Part shown: positions 1-12,304 of the stretch, piece by piece
Numbering within the stretch: the stretch's first letter is position 1
Layout of the letters: each line of letters starts with the position of its first letter
DNA from: Pempheris klunzingeri
Taxonomy: Eukaryota; Chordata; Actinopteri; Acropomatiformes; Pempheridae
Direction: 5' to 3'
Assembly: GCF_042242105.1 (NCBI RefSeq)
Contig: NC_092020.1
Span: 24,444,342-24,508,341, forward strand
DNA: 64,000 nucleotides
Program-made: the position numbers and the translations under genes
Notes under the pieces: model-generated
Database searches by the model: none
What the model saw: the letters and a program-made list of their open reading frames with translations, nothing else
Told to the model about the DNA's origin: nothing

Positions 1-1800
1 TTACCTGCCAGAATCAAAGCTGACTGCAGCCTTTTTGTCGGCCGACGCGACGGCTTGAAATCAAAGTCTCGAGCGAGTTGAGCTTCGTGTGTTTTGCGAG
101 TGCTTGTGAAGACAATGAGCGGAGGGTGCGGCGTGTTTGTTGGGGACGGTAACGTCTGTAGGTTTGATGTAAAAAGATGTTATTTGCACAGCATTCACAG
201 AATGCAGCCCTTTTGTGTGTTTTTTCATTTGTATTTCTAAAAATGAAGCACTACTTCTATACAAATATAGAGTGTACATATGAAAAAGAAAAAAAAATAC
301 CCGAAGGAATGAATGTCAGAAATGTTTAAATTATTTCAAACATTACGTTTGGCCCCTTTGGTTCATTATATTTGTGATGCCCTGAGAATGTGTTTTTTTT
401 TTTTTTTTTTAATTATTATACATATTGCTACTACTATCATAACCATTATTTTGTGTGGTAATGACAATAATAATCCTTTTGTATCTACTCACAAACTGTA
501 AAACCAGCTGTAGAAGTTAGTCTGGCACTGTGTGGCTAATCCAACTCGATCCCGCTCTGTTCTGATTTATTTTGTCGCTCTGTGTAATATAAGCTAATAT
601 AGAAGCAGTACTGTAGTGAGCTTGCATGGCAAAAAGAGAACATAATAGTATGAATAACACGACGTATTGTTTCTATTATTTGTGCCATGAAGAAGCAGCA
701 ATAATTAAAAAGGTTTGCGTGGAGGTTTTACAGTATCGGGTCAAGGGTCGAGGCGGGTGGGATCGACTGTGTGGGAAGATTTGAGGTACAATATATTTGT
801 TTTTTCAGTCTGGTTTCATTGTTTTCAGCCTCACACACTCACACACACACACACACACACACTGTGCTGTACCTGTGTGTTTTTACCACTGTTGTCAGCA
901 TAATGTTCATGTTGGAAAAACCAAAACGAGAAGTTTTGTTGAACAGGGATTGAAAAGCCAACGACAGACGCGTCGTGTCTGAAAAACATTCCAGTTTTTA
1001 TCTTTCAAAAAGTGGAAAAAAAAAAACAAAAAAAAAACAGTCCATCATTGATCTCTGAAGGGCTTTTCTTTTAGTTTTTAAAATCACTTCCAGTCCAACA
1101 AAGTGAACGGTCGACTTGTCTGGCGCCTCAGTTTCTTAAAAAGTTAGTTCATTGTGCCTGCGACAGAGTGGTAAAAGTCACGTAAACTGTAGATGTGTTC
1201 GGTCTCCGTCAGCGTACGGCGTGTTTTCATCTCACACTCGAACCCATCCGACATGCATGGTTGTTTTAAACACAGCTGGAGCTCACAGCAGAGGTCGCCG
1301 TCAAAGATGTCTCAGAAGAAATAATCCCTGTTTTTTCGGGGGGGTCAAAACCACAACAGACAGTTAAGGGATTTTTGAGTTTAAAAAAGAGGCTTTAAAT
1401 CTTTAATATCAGTTTTTTGGGGGTCAAAACGGCAGCAAACGAGATAAAAAATGTGTTTTACAAGTCATCAAAAAGGGATTTCTGATTAAAGACTCTAAAA
1501 AAGGACAAAATGGTGCGTTCAGGTGTGATCAAGAAAGTTAGAAATCGCATTACTTCATGACATCTTTGCTGCTGAACTGTGCTGTAAATTCCTCCGGGTC
1601 TCCGACATGTGATACTGTGTTTTATCACATCAATATATTGTACGTGCGTATGTATCTATAAATGTTTTCTTACTTTGTGAATGCTTTTTTTTTTTTTCTC
1701 CCCCCTTTTCTCCTCTCTTCTGTTCTTCTCCATTAACAAAAAGGATGAGAAAATACAATCAGTAACAAACATTTACACATGAAAATAAAATTTACAAGCT
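1..1800 (+). other. Non-coding sequence, possible 3' UTR of a gene left of the window
   Basis: No exon is recognisable. The stretch is AT-rich with T and A runs and a CA repeat at about 832-862, and it carries AATAAA at 1783-1788 on the plus strand. The texture (long non-repetitive AT-rich text with many stop codons) suits a long vertebrate 3' UTR, which would converge on the klhl3 3' end. This is inference; it could equally be plain intergenic DNA. Confidence 0.3.
832..862. repeat. CA microsatellite
   Basis: CACACTCACACA run of about 30 bp, visible directly. Short reading frames crossing it are artefacts of the repeat. Confidence 0.9.
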
Positions 1801-3787
1801 TGCCACATCAGTTTTCCTCCTTCTTGAGTCAAAGTTAACTGAAAACTGGGTGTAAAAAGGAACAAATTCTCCAATTTATCCTGTAAAAATAAAGTTAAAT
1901 GAATTAAATATGTAGATACGTCTCCTCCAGCTTAGAGAGCTTATAACAACATTTATTTTTACAGGAAGAGCTGCAGACAAAACACTGTAAAAGTATTATT
2001 TTAAAATCTATATCCAACTTGTAACCATAAGACCATATTGTTTTTAATTTTATTTATTTTTAAACTTCATATCTCGCAAATATTCGGTGACTTGTTTTTA
2101 TTTTTCATCCTTAAATAGGTGAAATAAAGTTAATCACTTGCTGAATCATTAGATGTCGAAGCCTTTTCACAGTAGATTTTTACCAACGCAGTCAATCAGG
2201 TCCTCATGTTGGATTTTTACTGCTTTTTCTATCTTTAAATCAATAATTTTATGGGAAATGCATGATTTGAAAGTGACTCAGAATAAATGAAAGTGCATCA
2301 CAGCTGAGGACCAAACACATTTTAGCGCTTTTTCTATTTTTAAAATCAATATTTTGGTGGATTTGGGAAAATTTGTGCAGTTGTAAATTTGACCCATTGA
2401 CTCCAAATCAATACCAGAACTTATTACAGCACCTCAACGAACAAACAATAAAAGTTGATCAGTAAAAAGGGTCAAATCTATGACAGAACAGCTGCACTGA
2501 TGTATGTAATAATAAATAAAGTGGCCACTTTCATTAAATGATGTTAGAATATATTTAATTATCTGGAGCATAAAGCTGGAAAACACTTAAACATCCAGCG
2601 ACAGAAATACTTTTACTACAGTAGAAATACAAAGTAAAAGTACTAATACACAGACACCTACTTATTCTGGGTAGTTTGACCTGTAATATTACATTATTCT
2701 AATTTTTTATTGGTTGGTTTATATTTTCTTAATCACCAGAATATGTGAAATAACTCAAGATGTCAAATAAATGGAGTTTATGGAGTAAAAATGAATAGAT
2801 TTCCCTCTGAACTGTAGAAAAGTAGAAGCAGAAAACTGAAAATTAACACAAAACATCGAGTTAAACGTTAAAATTCCGCGTTTATTCCAAATATGGAGCA
2901 ATAATCAATCAACAGATAATCAATACATAGACTCACCTGTTGCTGATCTCTCAGAGGAAACCGCAGATTATAAATAAACTTAAATATATTAACTAGTAGA
3001 GACTTTATTGGTGTTTTTACGGTGTAAACTTTAAGGCGTTTCTCCTGAAAACACGTCGGCCAGTTTCTCATTAGACTGATTACACCTGTCAATCAAGCGT
3101 CAAAGGCCCCGCCCACAGCAGAGCAGCGTGGCCTCCTATTGGCTGAGCAAATGTCTGGTCACATGATTGGCAGCTTGATTGAAACATAATTAATGGCAAT
3201 AAAACAAAAATAAAACATTTAAATTAGGGGGAAAAAAGTAAAACAATGTAATTATAATATATGAAAATAAAGTATAATTTTGAGAAATTTTATCAAATTA
3301 AAAATGTATTATTTTAAAATTATTTTCTATATTTTATTATGTTTTAATTAAATTAATAGACCACCACTGTTATGAAGTGTCTTTCCCTTCTGGATTTATT
3401 AATTTAGTTTAGGTACTGGCCCATTTTAGAATAATAAATGTTAAATTATTGTGAAGATCCCCACTGGGATCAATAAATTTTTATCTAAATCTATAATAAT
3501 AATAAGCCATAATTTGTTTTTATCTTGTATTATTAATCTGGAAAGTAATAAGTATTGTGAGTAAAGGGTACAATGGAGTAGATAAATACAAATATACTAT
3601 ATAATGGTACTTCAGAGCAGTACTTGACTAAATATACTTGATTTCCTTAACTGCAGTTTTCCGCTCCCCACAAAGTGTTTGTTTTTTGTAAATTCATTTT
3701 ATGTATCATTGACTTGTGCACTTTTACTTAATGGCGGATATTATTTAGTGTAATGAAACTTAAATTTCCATCAAATCAACAACTTCT
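1801..3787. other. Intergenic AT-rich sequence, no gene seen
   Basis: No coding signal on either strand. It includes the L2-like tail at 3435-3495. The piece at about 2605-2650 (TACTTTTACTACAGTAG with inverted AAAGTAAAAGTACT) resembles an end of a fish interspersed repeat but is too short to assign. Confidence 0.6.
3435..3495 (+). mobile_element. 3' tail of an L2-like non-LTR retrotransposon
   Basis: The text GATCCCCACTGGGATCAATA followed by an A/T-rich ATCTAAATCT tail matches the end typical of teleost L2-like LINEs (ccc-gtgggat-caataaa-(ATCT)n). Only the last 60 bases or so are recognisable; the body is truncated, as is usual for such insertions. Confidence 0.5.
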
Positions 3788-3789
3788 TA

Positions 3790-4489
3790 AAGGATATCTA
3801 CAGTATTTTTAAACCTGGGCAAAAAAGCTTTGGCCATCTTAGTAGGTCCACTAAAAGAGCTTGTTTGATCCACTGACAGGCTCAGAGTGTTATTCTAAGT
3901 GTGTGACAGCATTATGGAAAGGATCCCTACAGAGAGAGACCTGGAAGATCCTTTTGGTTTAACCACAAACAGCTGTTATATTGCTCTCTGCACACACACC
4001 AGACTACATTGACAAAAACATTAATTTTACCTCACAGAACACTAGAGCTGCTGTGCTACCGCTGCCTCGATCTGTTAGTTAATTCGTGTTAATGAGTGAC
4101 TTTGGCGTCTTAACATGCCAGTTCAGATCCAAGATAACTCTTTAAAGCACCAAAGTCACAGCAAACGGACAAGCAGCTTCTGTGTTGCTGCAAGGTAAAA
4201 TTACTGTTTTGGTCAAACCAAAAGGATTTTCCAGGTCTCTCTCTGTAGGGATCCTTTCCATAATGCTGTCAGACACTTAGAATAACACTCTGAGCCTGTC
4301 AGTGGATTAAACAAGCACTTTTAGTGGACCTACTGTGATCAGGTGTGGCTGACCTGGAGGACGATGTGAAGCCAGTGTAGCTTGTTTCACAGCTGGCGGC
4401 AGAGTTGATCTACGGGACCTGAAAATACGACTCTTGTGAAAACATAATACAAAACAGGGCCCAGGTTTGAAAACACAGGAAATATCCTT
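3790..4489. mobile_element. Fold-back element copy 1 (long inverted repeat, MITE-like)
   Basis: The ends form an imperfect 31-bp inverted repeat: AAGGATATCTACAGTATT... at 3790-3820 and ...AAATATCCTT at 4459-4489. Inside, 3841-3857 (AGTAGGTCCACTAAAAG) is exactly inverted at 4318-4334, and the arms continue through GACAGGCTCAGAGTGTTATT and GGATCCCTACAGAGAGAGAC with their inverses, meeting near 4100-4150. The right arm carries about 100 bp more than the left. No reading frame for a transposase is present, so it is non-autonomous. Related copies lie at 5821, 15250, 20568, 10195 and 39960. The superfamily is uncertain. Confidence 0.85.
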
Positions 4490-4492
4490 CAA

Positions 4493-5820
4493 CATGAACT
4501 AATAATGTAAGTCTGCAGGTTTGCACATCACCTGTAAGCAGCGTCACAAAACACACGTCGAGTAATGAACTCACACTATCCACTGCTCAGTTTACAACAT
4601 CCACAGTTTATGGTATTAAAAATATAACATCTGCGCTTTAGTAAGAACATTGTTCATGTGAAAACTCCAAGGACCATACCGCTCACTCTGAGGTCCTTTT
4701 AGTGGCTGCTCCGGAGCTCTCGACCCGGTCTTCCTCACCGGTTGAGGTTCAAACATCAGCAGCAGCTTCCAGGTAAATTCTGCAGACCTGACCGGCCAAT
4801 GGAGGCCAGTCAAAAGCTCCAGAACAGCTACTAAATGGACCTGGAGGTGAAATTATTTCGTCAATTTCTACTTCCAGGGTCAAGAATGAACCATACTGGT
4901 GTTTTTTGGATGTTTTAGCCCCGTTACATCAAATTGCATATAGTCACAAACATACTGTTGATTATAATCTACAATAAAACTGTTTTTAGACTGAAAAATG
5001 CTTCTTTTTCCTGCTTTCCAGGCAGCAAGTGGTTTCCATTTTATTTAAAATACGACCATCTACTAACTTAAAGAGACTTAAATTAGCTTCAGACAGAGTG
5101 AACCGGGACTAGTTTAGGAGCAGTGATGCAGTGAAGACAAGTATAGATTGATTAGAGGAGTGTTCCCTTAAAGTCTCCTCTTATCTGCTATTCAGGTGCA
5201 TTTATTTATCTTCTTAAGTGTCAAAGTCTCCGTGTGCAGTTTATGTGCACTGTATGTGCACTAAAATCCCTACAGTGGAATGAAAATGTGATTTTTTTTT
5301 GAGAAAACAAACTAAATTTCACCTTTGATGTGACCCCACAGCATCGCCAACCAAGTCTTAGTAGTTACTCTAATAAATAAAATACAGTGAGTGTCTATAA
5401 AGTAAGAAAAAGTGTTGATCTCTTTAGTGTTGATTACATGCACCTCCCACCTGCAGACACATGAACGCACCACGGCACTACACTGACGGACTGGGATCTG
5501 TGGGAATGTGGAGCACACAAAAAGCGTGTGAAGACGTTACACCTGTGCCCAGGTCCAGGTCTCATGGCGTCTCTGGCGAGTTACGAGTCGCTCTTGAAGT
5601 TTCAGACTGCGATTATTTGAAACCAACACTCAGTATCTGCCTGGAAGACATGAAAAACAGTTTCTTCAATCTAAATGTGTGATTTATAACGTGGATGGGA
5701 CTAATGTAAAACACGTGACTTAAAACTAGTTTATTTATTTTGGGTTTGAAATGACGTGTAGGTACTCAAAGTGTTGGATTTGGTGGAGAAGCCATGAAAA
5801 GGGAAACTGAGCAAGTCAAA
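4493..5820. other. Intergenic sequence, nothing recognised
   Basis: No gene, RNA gene or clear repeat seen. Short open frames here lack similarity to known proteins and lack splice context. Confidence 0.5.
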
Positions 5821-6508
5821 ACACGTCCACTAAAAGTGTTTTAGTCACTGACAGGCTGAAATGTGTTAATGTAAGTGTCTGACAACATAATGGAAATAAC
5901 CCCTGCAGGGATAGACCTGTAAAACAGCCCTTAAATCGCTCTCTTCAAAACCACCAGACTCCATTGACAAAAACAGTAATTTTACTTTGCAGAACGCAGG
6001 AGTTTTTAATCTTGTTGTTGTGACTTTGGTGTTTTAACACATCAGTTTGGATCCAAACTGATGTGTTAAAACACCAAAGTCACAGCATAACACAAAAAAA
6101 AAAAAACAATCGAAGAAGCAGTAGACCAGCAACTCTCGTGTTTCAGAGAGCTAAAATTACTCCTTTTATCAATGGAGTCTGGCAGCTTTGAGAGGAGCGA
6201 TATAACAGCTGTTTGTGGCTAAACCAAAAGGATCTTCCAGGTCTCTCTCTGTAGGGATCCTTTCCATGATGCTGTCACACACTTAAAATAACAACCTGAG
6301 CCTGTCAGTGGCTAAAACAAGCACTTTTAGTGGACCTACTTTAACGGGCACGGTCGCCCCAAAGGATTACATCATTGCCATTGTAGCTCGGCTGCAGGTG
6401 GAGGTGACGTACTGCACAATTCCCCTAAACTTTTTGTACCTAACAGTCATTTTGAACGCAAAATATGTGAAAATAAGTCCCAGGTTTAAATACACTGAAA
6501 GTATCCTT
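5821..6508. mobile_element. Fold-back element copy 2, with a perfect 64-bp palindrome
   Basis: It has the same arms as copy 1 (TCCACTAAAAG ... CACTGACAGGCT on the left, AGCCTGTCAGTG ... CTTTTAGTGGACCTACT on the right) and the same right end (GTATCCTT). The centre, 6020-6083, is a perfect palindrome with 32-bp arms, no loop and GGATCC at its midpoint. The left outer end matching AAGGATA was not found, so the left side may be truncated. Confidence 0.85.
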
Positions 6509-6510
6509 TG

Positions 6511-8018
6511 CCTTTAAAAACAACAGTATGGTGTTTTTATAGCATTTTGTATGATTTCTTGTTAAGACAGCTGATCGTGTCCAGTTACTCCATGATTTTT
6601 TTCTTTAAGACTGCAGGCAGAAACGAAAAGGCTGGCTGAGGACACCTTTCGTACAACAGCTTCTATAATATAAATCTCTTTTCTTTCAAAGCTATGGCAC
6701 CAGTCAGTCAGCTAAATAACTACACCATCACCTGAATGAATGGGAGTAGAGCACATGTGTAACACCAGGCTGAGAGGATGATATGAACAAATGCTGCGAT
6801 CAATTGTCCCAAAACAATAAATAGAAAAAAAAACCTTAAACCTGCATCTTTTAAATCATAATTTTGCAGTTGAATTTCTGCAGTGCATTTTGACACTCTC
6901 CCTTTGACAACTACTGAAAAACAAGTCATCGTTTCGGTTTGTTGCCAAGAGATAAAAACACCAGGAGACTCCAGCATCATCTTCATCACTGGCACTTCTT
7001 TTACAATTTCGGATGAAATTATTGGCCTTCACGTGGTGAGTGTAAACGCTCCCGTGAGTGCGATCAGTACAGCAGGTCAGCGATCCAGTTGGTCAGTCGG
7101 AAAGACGAGCAGGCGTATGTACGTCCAGCCGGCCGATCGGTGGCGGCGGACAGCCCGCCTGCCTGCTCCGCATCAGTCAGTGCAAGTGATCAGTGCATCA
7201 GTAGTGTGTCGACGACAGAATCAAGTCCTGCTGCGTCGAATCAAATCAACTGGTCCAAAAACCACAGCAGCGTTTCTCAACCCCTTTAAAAACCACCTCA
7301 GAAATATTAAATACGTCGGCTGATTTGCATACAGGATGTTTTCTACATTCTTTGAATTATCTTGCAGCTCTTTTGATCCATGCGTTCAGGCTGAGAACGA
7401 ATACACGCCAAGCGGCGACTCTCGTGAGGCTGCAGCTCTCCGAAAAAAACCTGCTTTTCATTTAGTGTGGCAGCACGAGAGCCAAACTACTTGGCTCGCA
7501 TCTTAAAATCAAGCCGAGTAAGTAGTTGCCATAAGCGGATTTATATTCTCGTGAGCTGTGGTGAGTGTTGTAATTAAAAGAAAAAGGCTCCTGTGGCGTG
7601 CCCAGGTCTCCAGGTAAAACATCAGTACTCCCGTTTCCCAGCTCTGATGTGGTCCATCACATCAGTGTCCGAGGGAGTCTGTCGTCAGCTGATACAGCCT
7701 CTCATTATGTGCTTGGCATCCGAAAACGTCCCACCAAGACAACCAGCTCTCGATAAGACAACTACCCTGTTTCTTATCCAGTGCACCAGTGCCCTGAAGA
7801 GTCAGGACCCCACTAATGGAAATGTCTTGGACATTTAGCAACAAAACCAGGTTGTGGTTTTAGCGTCAAAAGACTCCTCAGGATGCATCCTAGATTATGG
7901 CGTCAGCAGAGGATGGAGGGCGTGGCGTCCTTTTGGGCAGCGTTACGTCTCTGGCTGCCCGCTGAGTCTCTGTGAAACCGGCTGCTGATGCAGAGCCGAC
8001 GCTGGGGAAGGCTCCGGG
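6511..8018 (-). other. 3' flank and probable 3' UTR region of klhl3
   Basis: This lies directly downstream of the klhl3 stop codon. No further exon is evident. I saw no AATAAA on the minus strand in the first kilobase, so the transcript end is not located. The longest plus-strand frame (6883-7323) has no family resemblance and is probably chance. Confidence 0.4.
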
Positions 8019-8047
8019 TCATAAAGGCTTATCAATCACCGCAACTC
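8019..8047 (-). CDS. klhl3: klhl3 coding exon 15 (C-terminus, residues 586-594)
   Basis: Encodes VAVIDKPL and TGA, closing the propeller. CCTCCCACAG acceptor. Human KLHL3 ends VAVIHKSL and KLHL2 ends VTVIDKPL. Confidence 0.95.
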
Positions 8048-9775
8048 CTGTGGGAGGGAGAAAATTAAAGAGTGAGCGAGAGAAGCGGCTGCACGAGCAG
8101 GTCACGTGTGAAGACTCTGTAATGTTTGTTTCTCTCTGTGGTGTAGGAGTGTTGCCGGCGGCGTGATCGGACTCACCGGCGTAGCTGCGTCCATTGCTCA
8201 TGTTTGTGGGAATGAGGCTCCACTTGTCCGTGGCCGGGTTGTAGAACTCTACAGAGGAAAGGTTACAGGACCCGTCGTCTCCTCCGATAACGTACAGCAG
8301 CCCGTTAATGGCACAGACACCTTGAGGAGACAGTTGTGACACCTTAAACATGATGTGTGAAGTCCTGGTCAAACAATATGTGTTTTCAATGGCCAATGCC
8401 GATATTTAGAGAGCAGAGCAGGTACGTAAATATATCATGTTGTTTTTTTGGGGGGTTCGTTTTGCGATAATGGCTGCAGCTCGCTACATTTTCACACTTA
8501 TTTTATGGCTTTGAACTAAAGAAATCAAAAATGTGAGATGAAATACTGACATGAAAAGATTTTATTGATTAGAAAAATGATTTTCAGAACGGCGACCTTA
8601 GCAATGCTCCGTTATACACATATGCTAGACAGCAAAATGCTGTATTGACTAATCAGAATCACATTTTCAACTAATAAATCCACTTAATCCACTTAAATGT
8701 TGACAGGTAAAAAACTACACTACACAAAAACTGATGAATTAAAAATGACGTTTTAGTGAACTTAACATCACTTTTTAGCAGAAGACGCCTCCCTCTGCAG
8801 TAAAGAGCAGATTTTGGGCATCCAGAGTTGAGCTAACGAATGGCTGCTGACTAGATATCTATGAGAAATCATATAACTGCTGGAAAAGTCTCATTCGACG
8901 TCTCTCAAAAACCACAAATGTTGCAGTTTCTAGTATTTAAATGACCTATAAATGTTTAAAGAGTGTTTCGTGGATGCCGTGTGTCCGTGGTCGTTATCTG
9001 ACCTGCGTTTCGTCGGCACATGTTCATGTCAGAGACCAGCCTCCAGGTGTTGATCTGAGGGTCGTACACCTCGACGCTCTTCCTCACCAGAGGACCGTCG
9101 TGTCCTCCTGCTGCATACAGCTGACCGCCCAACACACCAACACCTGCACAAAACACACACACACACACACACACAGATGTATCAGTGTGAGCACTGTTTA
9201 ACTGTTTTGACACCTGACTTTAGATTTCAATGTTAAAATGAGGTTGTGAGTCATTCTGCTCACTTTAAGGACTTTACTATTTATGTTCTTTCTGGGGGGG
9301 GGGGGTCTGCAATTAATGTAATTGCAGACAAAGTTCACCAGGTGGCGCTGTTGCTCTGTAGAAAATTGCTGGGCAAAAACTCAACACTATCATTGACCAC
9401 AATACAGTATTGTATTTTGTGCAAGGCGTCCTCAAAACAACAGGGGTCATGTTGTTCTATATTTACAGTCAAATAATGACAATCTAAAGAAACTTAATCT
9501 GATTAAAATCCACTTTGTGTACATTGTCCCTATTTTTATACTTCATCTTGTTTAAATCCTACATATTTTTAGGGTACATCTCTGTCCACTAGTTTATCAT
9601 TTATCGTTTCTATTGAAGTTCTAGTTCTGCTCTTCTTTTACTTTTGCTTACTTGCTGCTTTAACACTGTGAATTTCCCCGCCATGGTGCTAATAAAGGAA
9701 TCTCTTATCTTATCTTAGTAGCTCCGGGAAAAGCCGTATTGTTTTGCTGCTCTATGTGTAAAGTAGAGGGGAATA

Positions 9776-9809
<34 letters not shown>

Positions 9810-11744
9810 CTGCTCCACTGCGCCGTGTGCTCATGTCAGCTACGTAGCACCACTGATCAGTAACAGGGTCGTATTCTTCCACCGTACTGAGACACTGACG
9901 AGACGCTCCATCGTAGCCTCCTACTGAATACAATTTACCTGTAGAGACACACACACACACCATTTAAAGGGCTTGGATTATTTGAAGTGGGGTTGTCACC
10001 TACAGATGATGGCGGTCAGGACGCCCACAGTTTGGAGAAGTAGGCAAGTGCCTCAGCGGAGACAGGAAGTAATGTACTGCTGTGGTCACAGACCGCAGGA
10101 AAATGTTATTCTAACCATCTAAAAAAAAACACATGTGCCACCAAACATTTTTACAACTGTGTCTTGCCATCTCTGGTGGGGAACTGAAATCGTTCTCACT
10201 TTCCTTTGGTTCAATTCAAAACCACCAGGCTCCATTAAAAAAATCAGTAATTTTAACTCCCAGAAAACGGGAGTTGCTACTCTATCATTACCTCAACAAA
10301 GAAGATGTGTTTGTGTTACTGTGTGACTTCAGTGGTTTAAATGGTTAGTTTGGATCCAAAATGAAGTGTTAGTTCATTGATTGATTGAGCAGTAGCACAG
10401 CGGGCTCCAGTCTTATGTGAGGAGAAATTACTGTTTTTGTCAATTGAGTCTGGTGGCTTTGAAGCAAGCAAAGAGAAACTTCAGTTTCCTGTCAGAAAAG
10501 CTCTCTGACGACAATTTAAAGCAGTCACAATATATCTAAGTATAGCGCACACTGATTACACTTCTCCAAAGTGGCTCCGTGCTGAACGCCATCTCCTGTA
10601 GGGAAAATACTTTCATTGAAATGGAGTACGACGTCTCCCAGGTCAAACAAACACTTCTGTCTTACCGTCGACCACCCCGACGCCCACGCTGCTGCGTCGG
10701 GTGTTCATGGAGGCAACGTACATCCACTCGTTCGTCTTATAGTTGTAGGCTTCAACTGTCGACAAACCTGGCGAAGAGACACACAACATTTTGGCAAACA
10801 TGTTAAAAAAAGAAGAGAAGAAAATGGCTCCCATGTCTCCAGTGTTTACTGTTGACAACGCAGTGGGCAGCTACTGCATGTGATTACATTCTGCTCAGCC
10901 TCCAGGTGTAATCATCCAGATAATGACGCCAAGCCTGATGGGAAAAATAGGTTTGAAAAAAGTTGCAGAGAAACTAAATCAGCTTTTTTCTCCTCTTACC
11001 TGTCCATTCCTTCCTCTTCACACATTTCTCCACCTAATCTTAACATTTTCAGTCATTTTTCCTTCTACAATTTTGCTTTGCTTTTTTTTTTTTAAAAAAA
11101 ACAACCAATAATCTTATAAAATATTTTCGTTAACCTGTGTGAGAGCTTCAGTGTGTTAGAGGACTTCATAATTCATCATTTGTGTTAGTAATGTAGGAAG
11201 TGCAAACGTAAAGGATAGTCACGGATTGAGATACTAAATAATTGACCTCATGCAATCAAAGCTTGTGACATTAGAAACTACGGTACAAGTACAACTTGTA
11301 GAATATAAAACTACAAGTTTGGCACAAAATACAGAATTACAGCACATAACCAAGTATATTAGCGTTATAACTTTAAACCACAAGCTGTGATTGAACGAAA
11401 ATGACTTCAGTAACGACTAATGTGTAGGAGGAACCAAGCAAATACACAGTGGACATGAATAAACCTGCTACTCAGGCCTTTAGAGAGAGAGTGTGTGTGT
11501 GTGTGTGTGTGAGTGAGTGTGTGTGTGTGTGTGTGTGCGTGTGTACCTATGCTTCCGTTAAAGCCCCCCACAGCGTACAGTAAATCCGCCAGCACAGCAG
11601 CTCCCAGTGTACTGCGTCTCTCCTGCATGCTCGCCACCGCGCTCCACTGGTCCTTCACTCCGTCATACACGTCCACCGTTCGCTCCCGCAGCGAACTGTT
11701 GAACCCCCCGACTGCATACACACATCCCGCCATGGAAACCACAC

Positions 11745-11777
<33 letters not shown>

Positions 11778-12267
11778 CAGAAAGAAGTCAGAGCTTAGTT
11801 AAGGATGTAATAATCACATTTTTACTGAAGCTGCTGACGTTTGTCTGTAAAGTCAGACATAACAAAACATATAACGATAACATTAGTGGCTGTTTATATT
11901 TAGTCTCTTTACTATATTGTTTTACATGTTGCTGGTGCATTCAAGGACACTCCGGCATCCAGATGCTGTTTGTTCATGACAAAGAAAATACTGTCGCACT
12001 AAACTAGAGACTGATTTCTGAACATTCAGACTCTCGTGCGGCCCCACGAAACACAAACTGACCTGCCCGGCAGCGTCTTGAAGGCAGGTCCGCTACCTGG
12101 TACCACCGATCTTCCTGGAAGTCGTAACACTCCACACTGCGGATCGCCTTCGGAGCCTGACCGCCAACCACAATCATCACCTGTACAGGTACGCAGTCAG
12201 CGTTAGCCATTTAAAAAAGTAAACGCATATGTATCTTGTATGAAGGCCTCCATGTCTTGCTGAGTGG

Positions 12268-12304
<37 letters not shown>

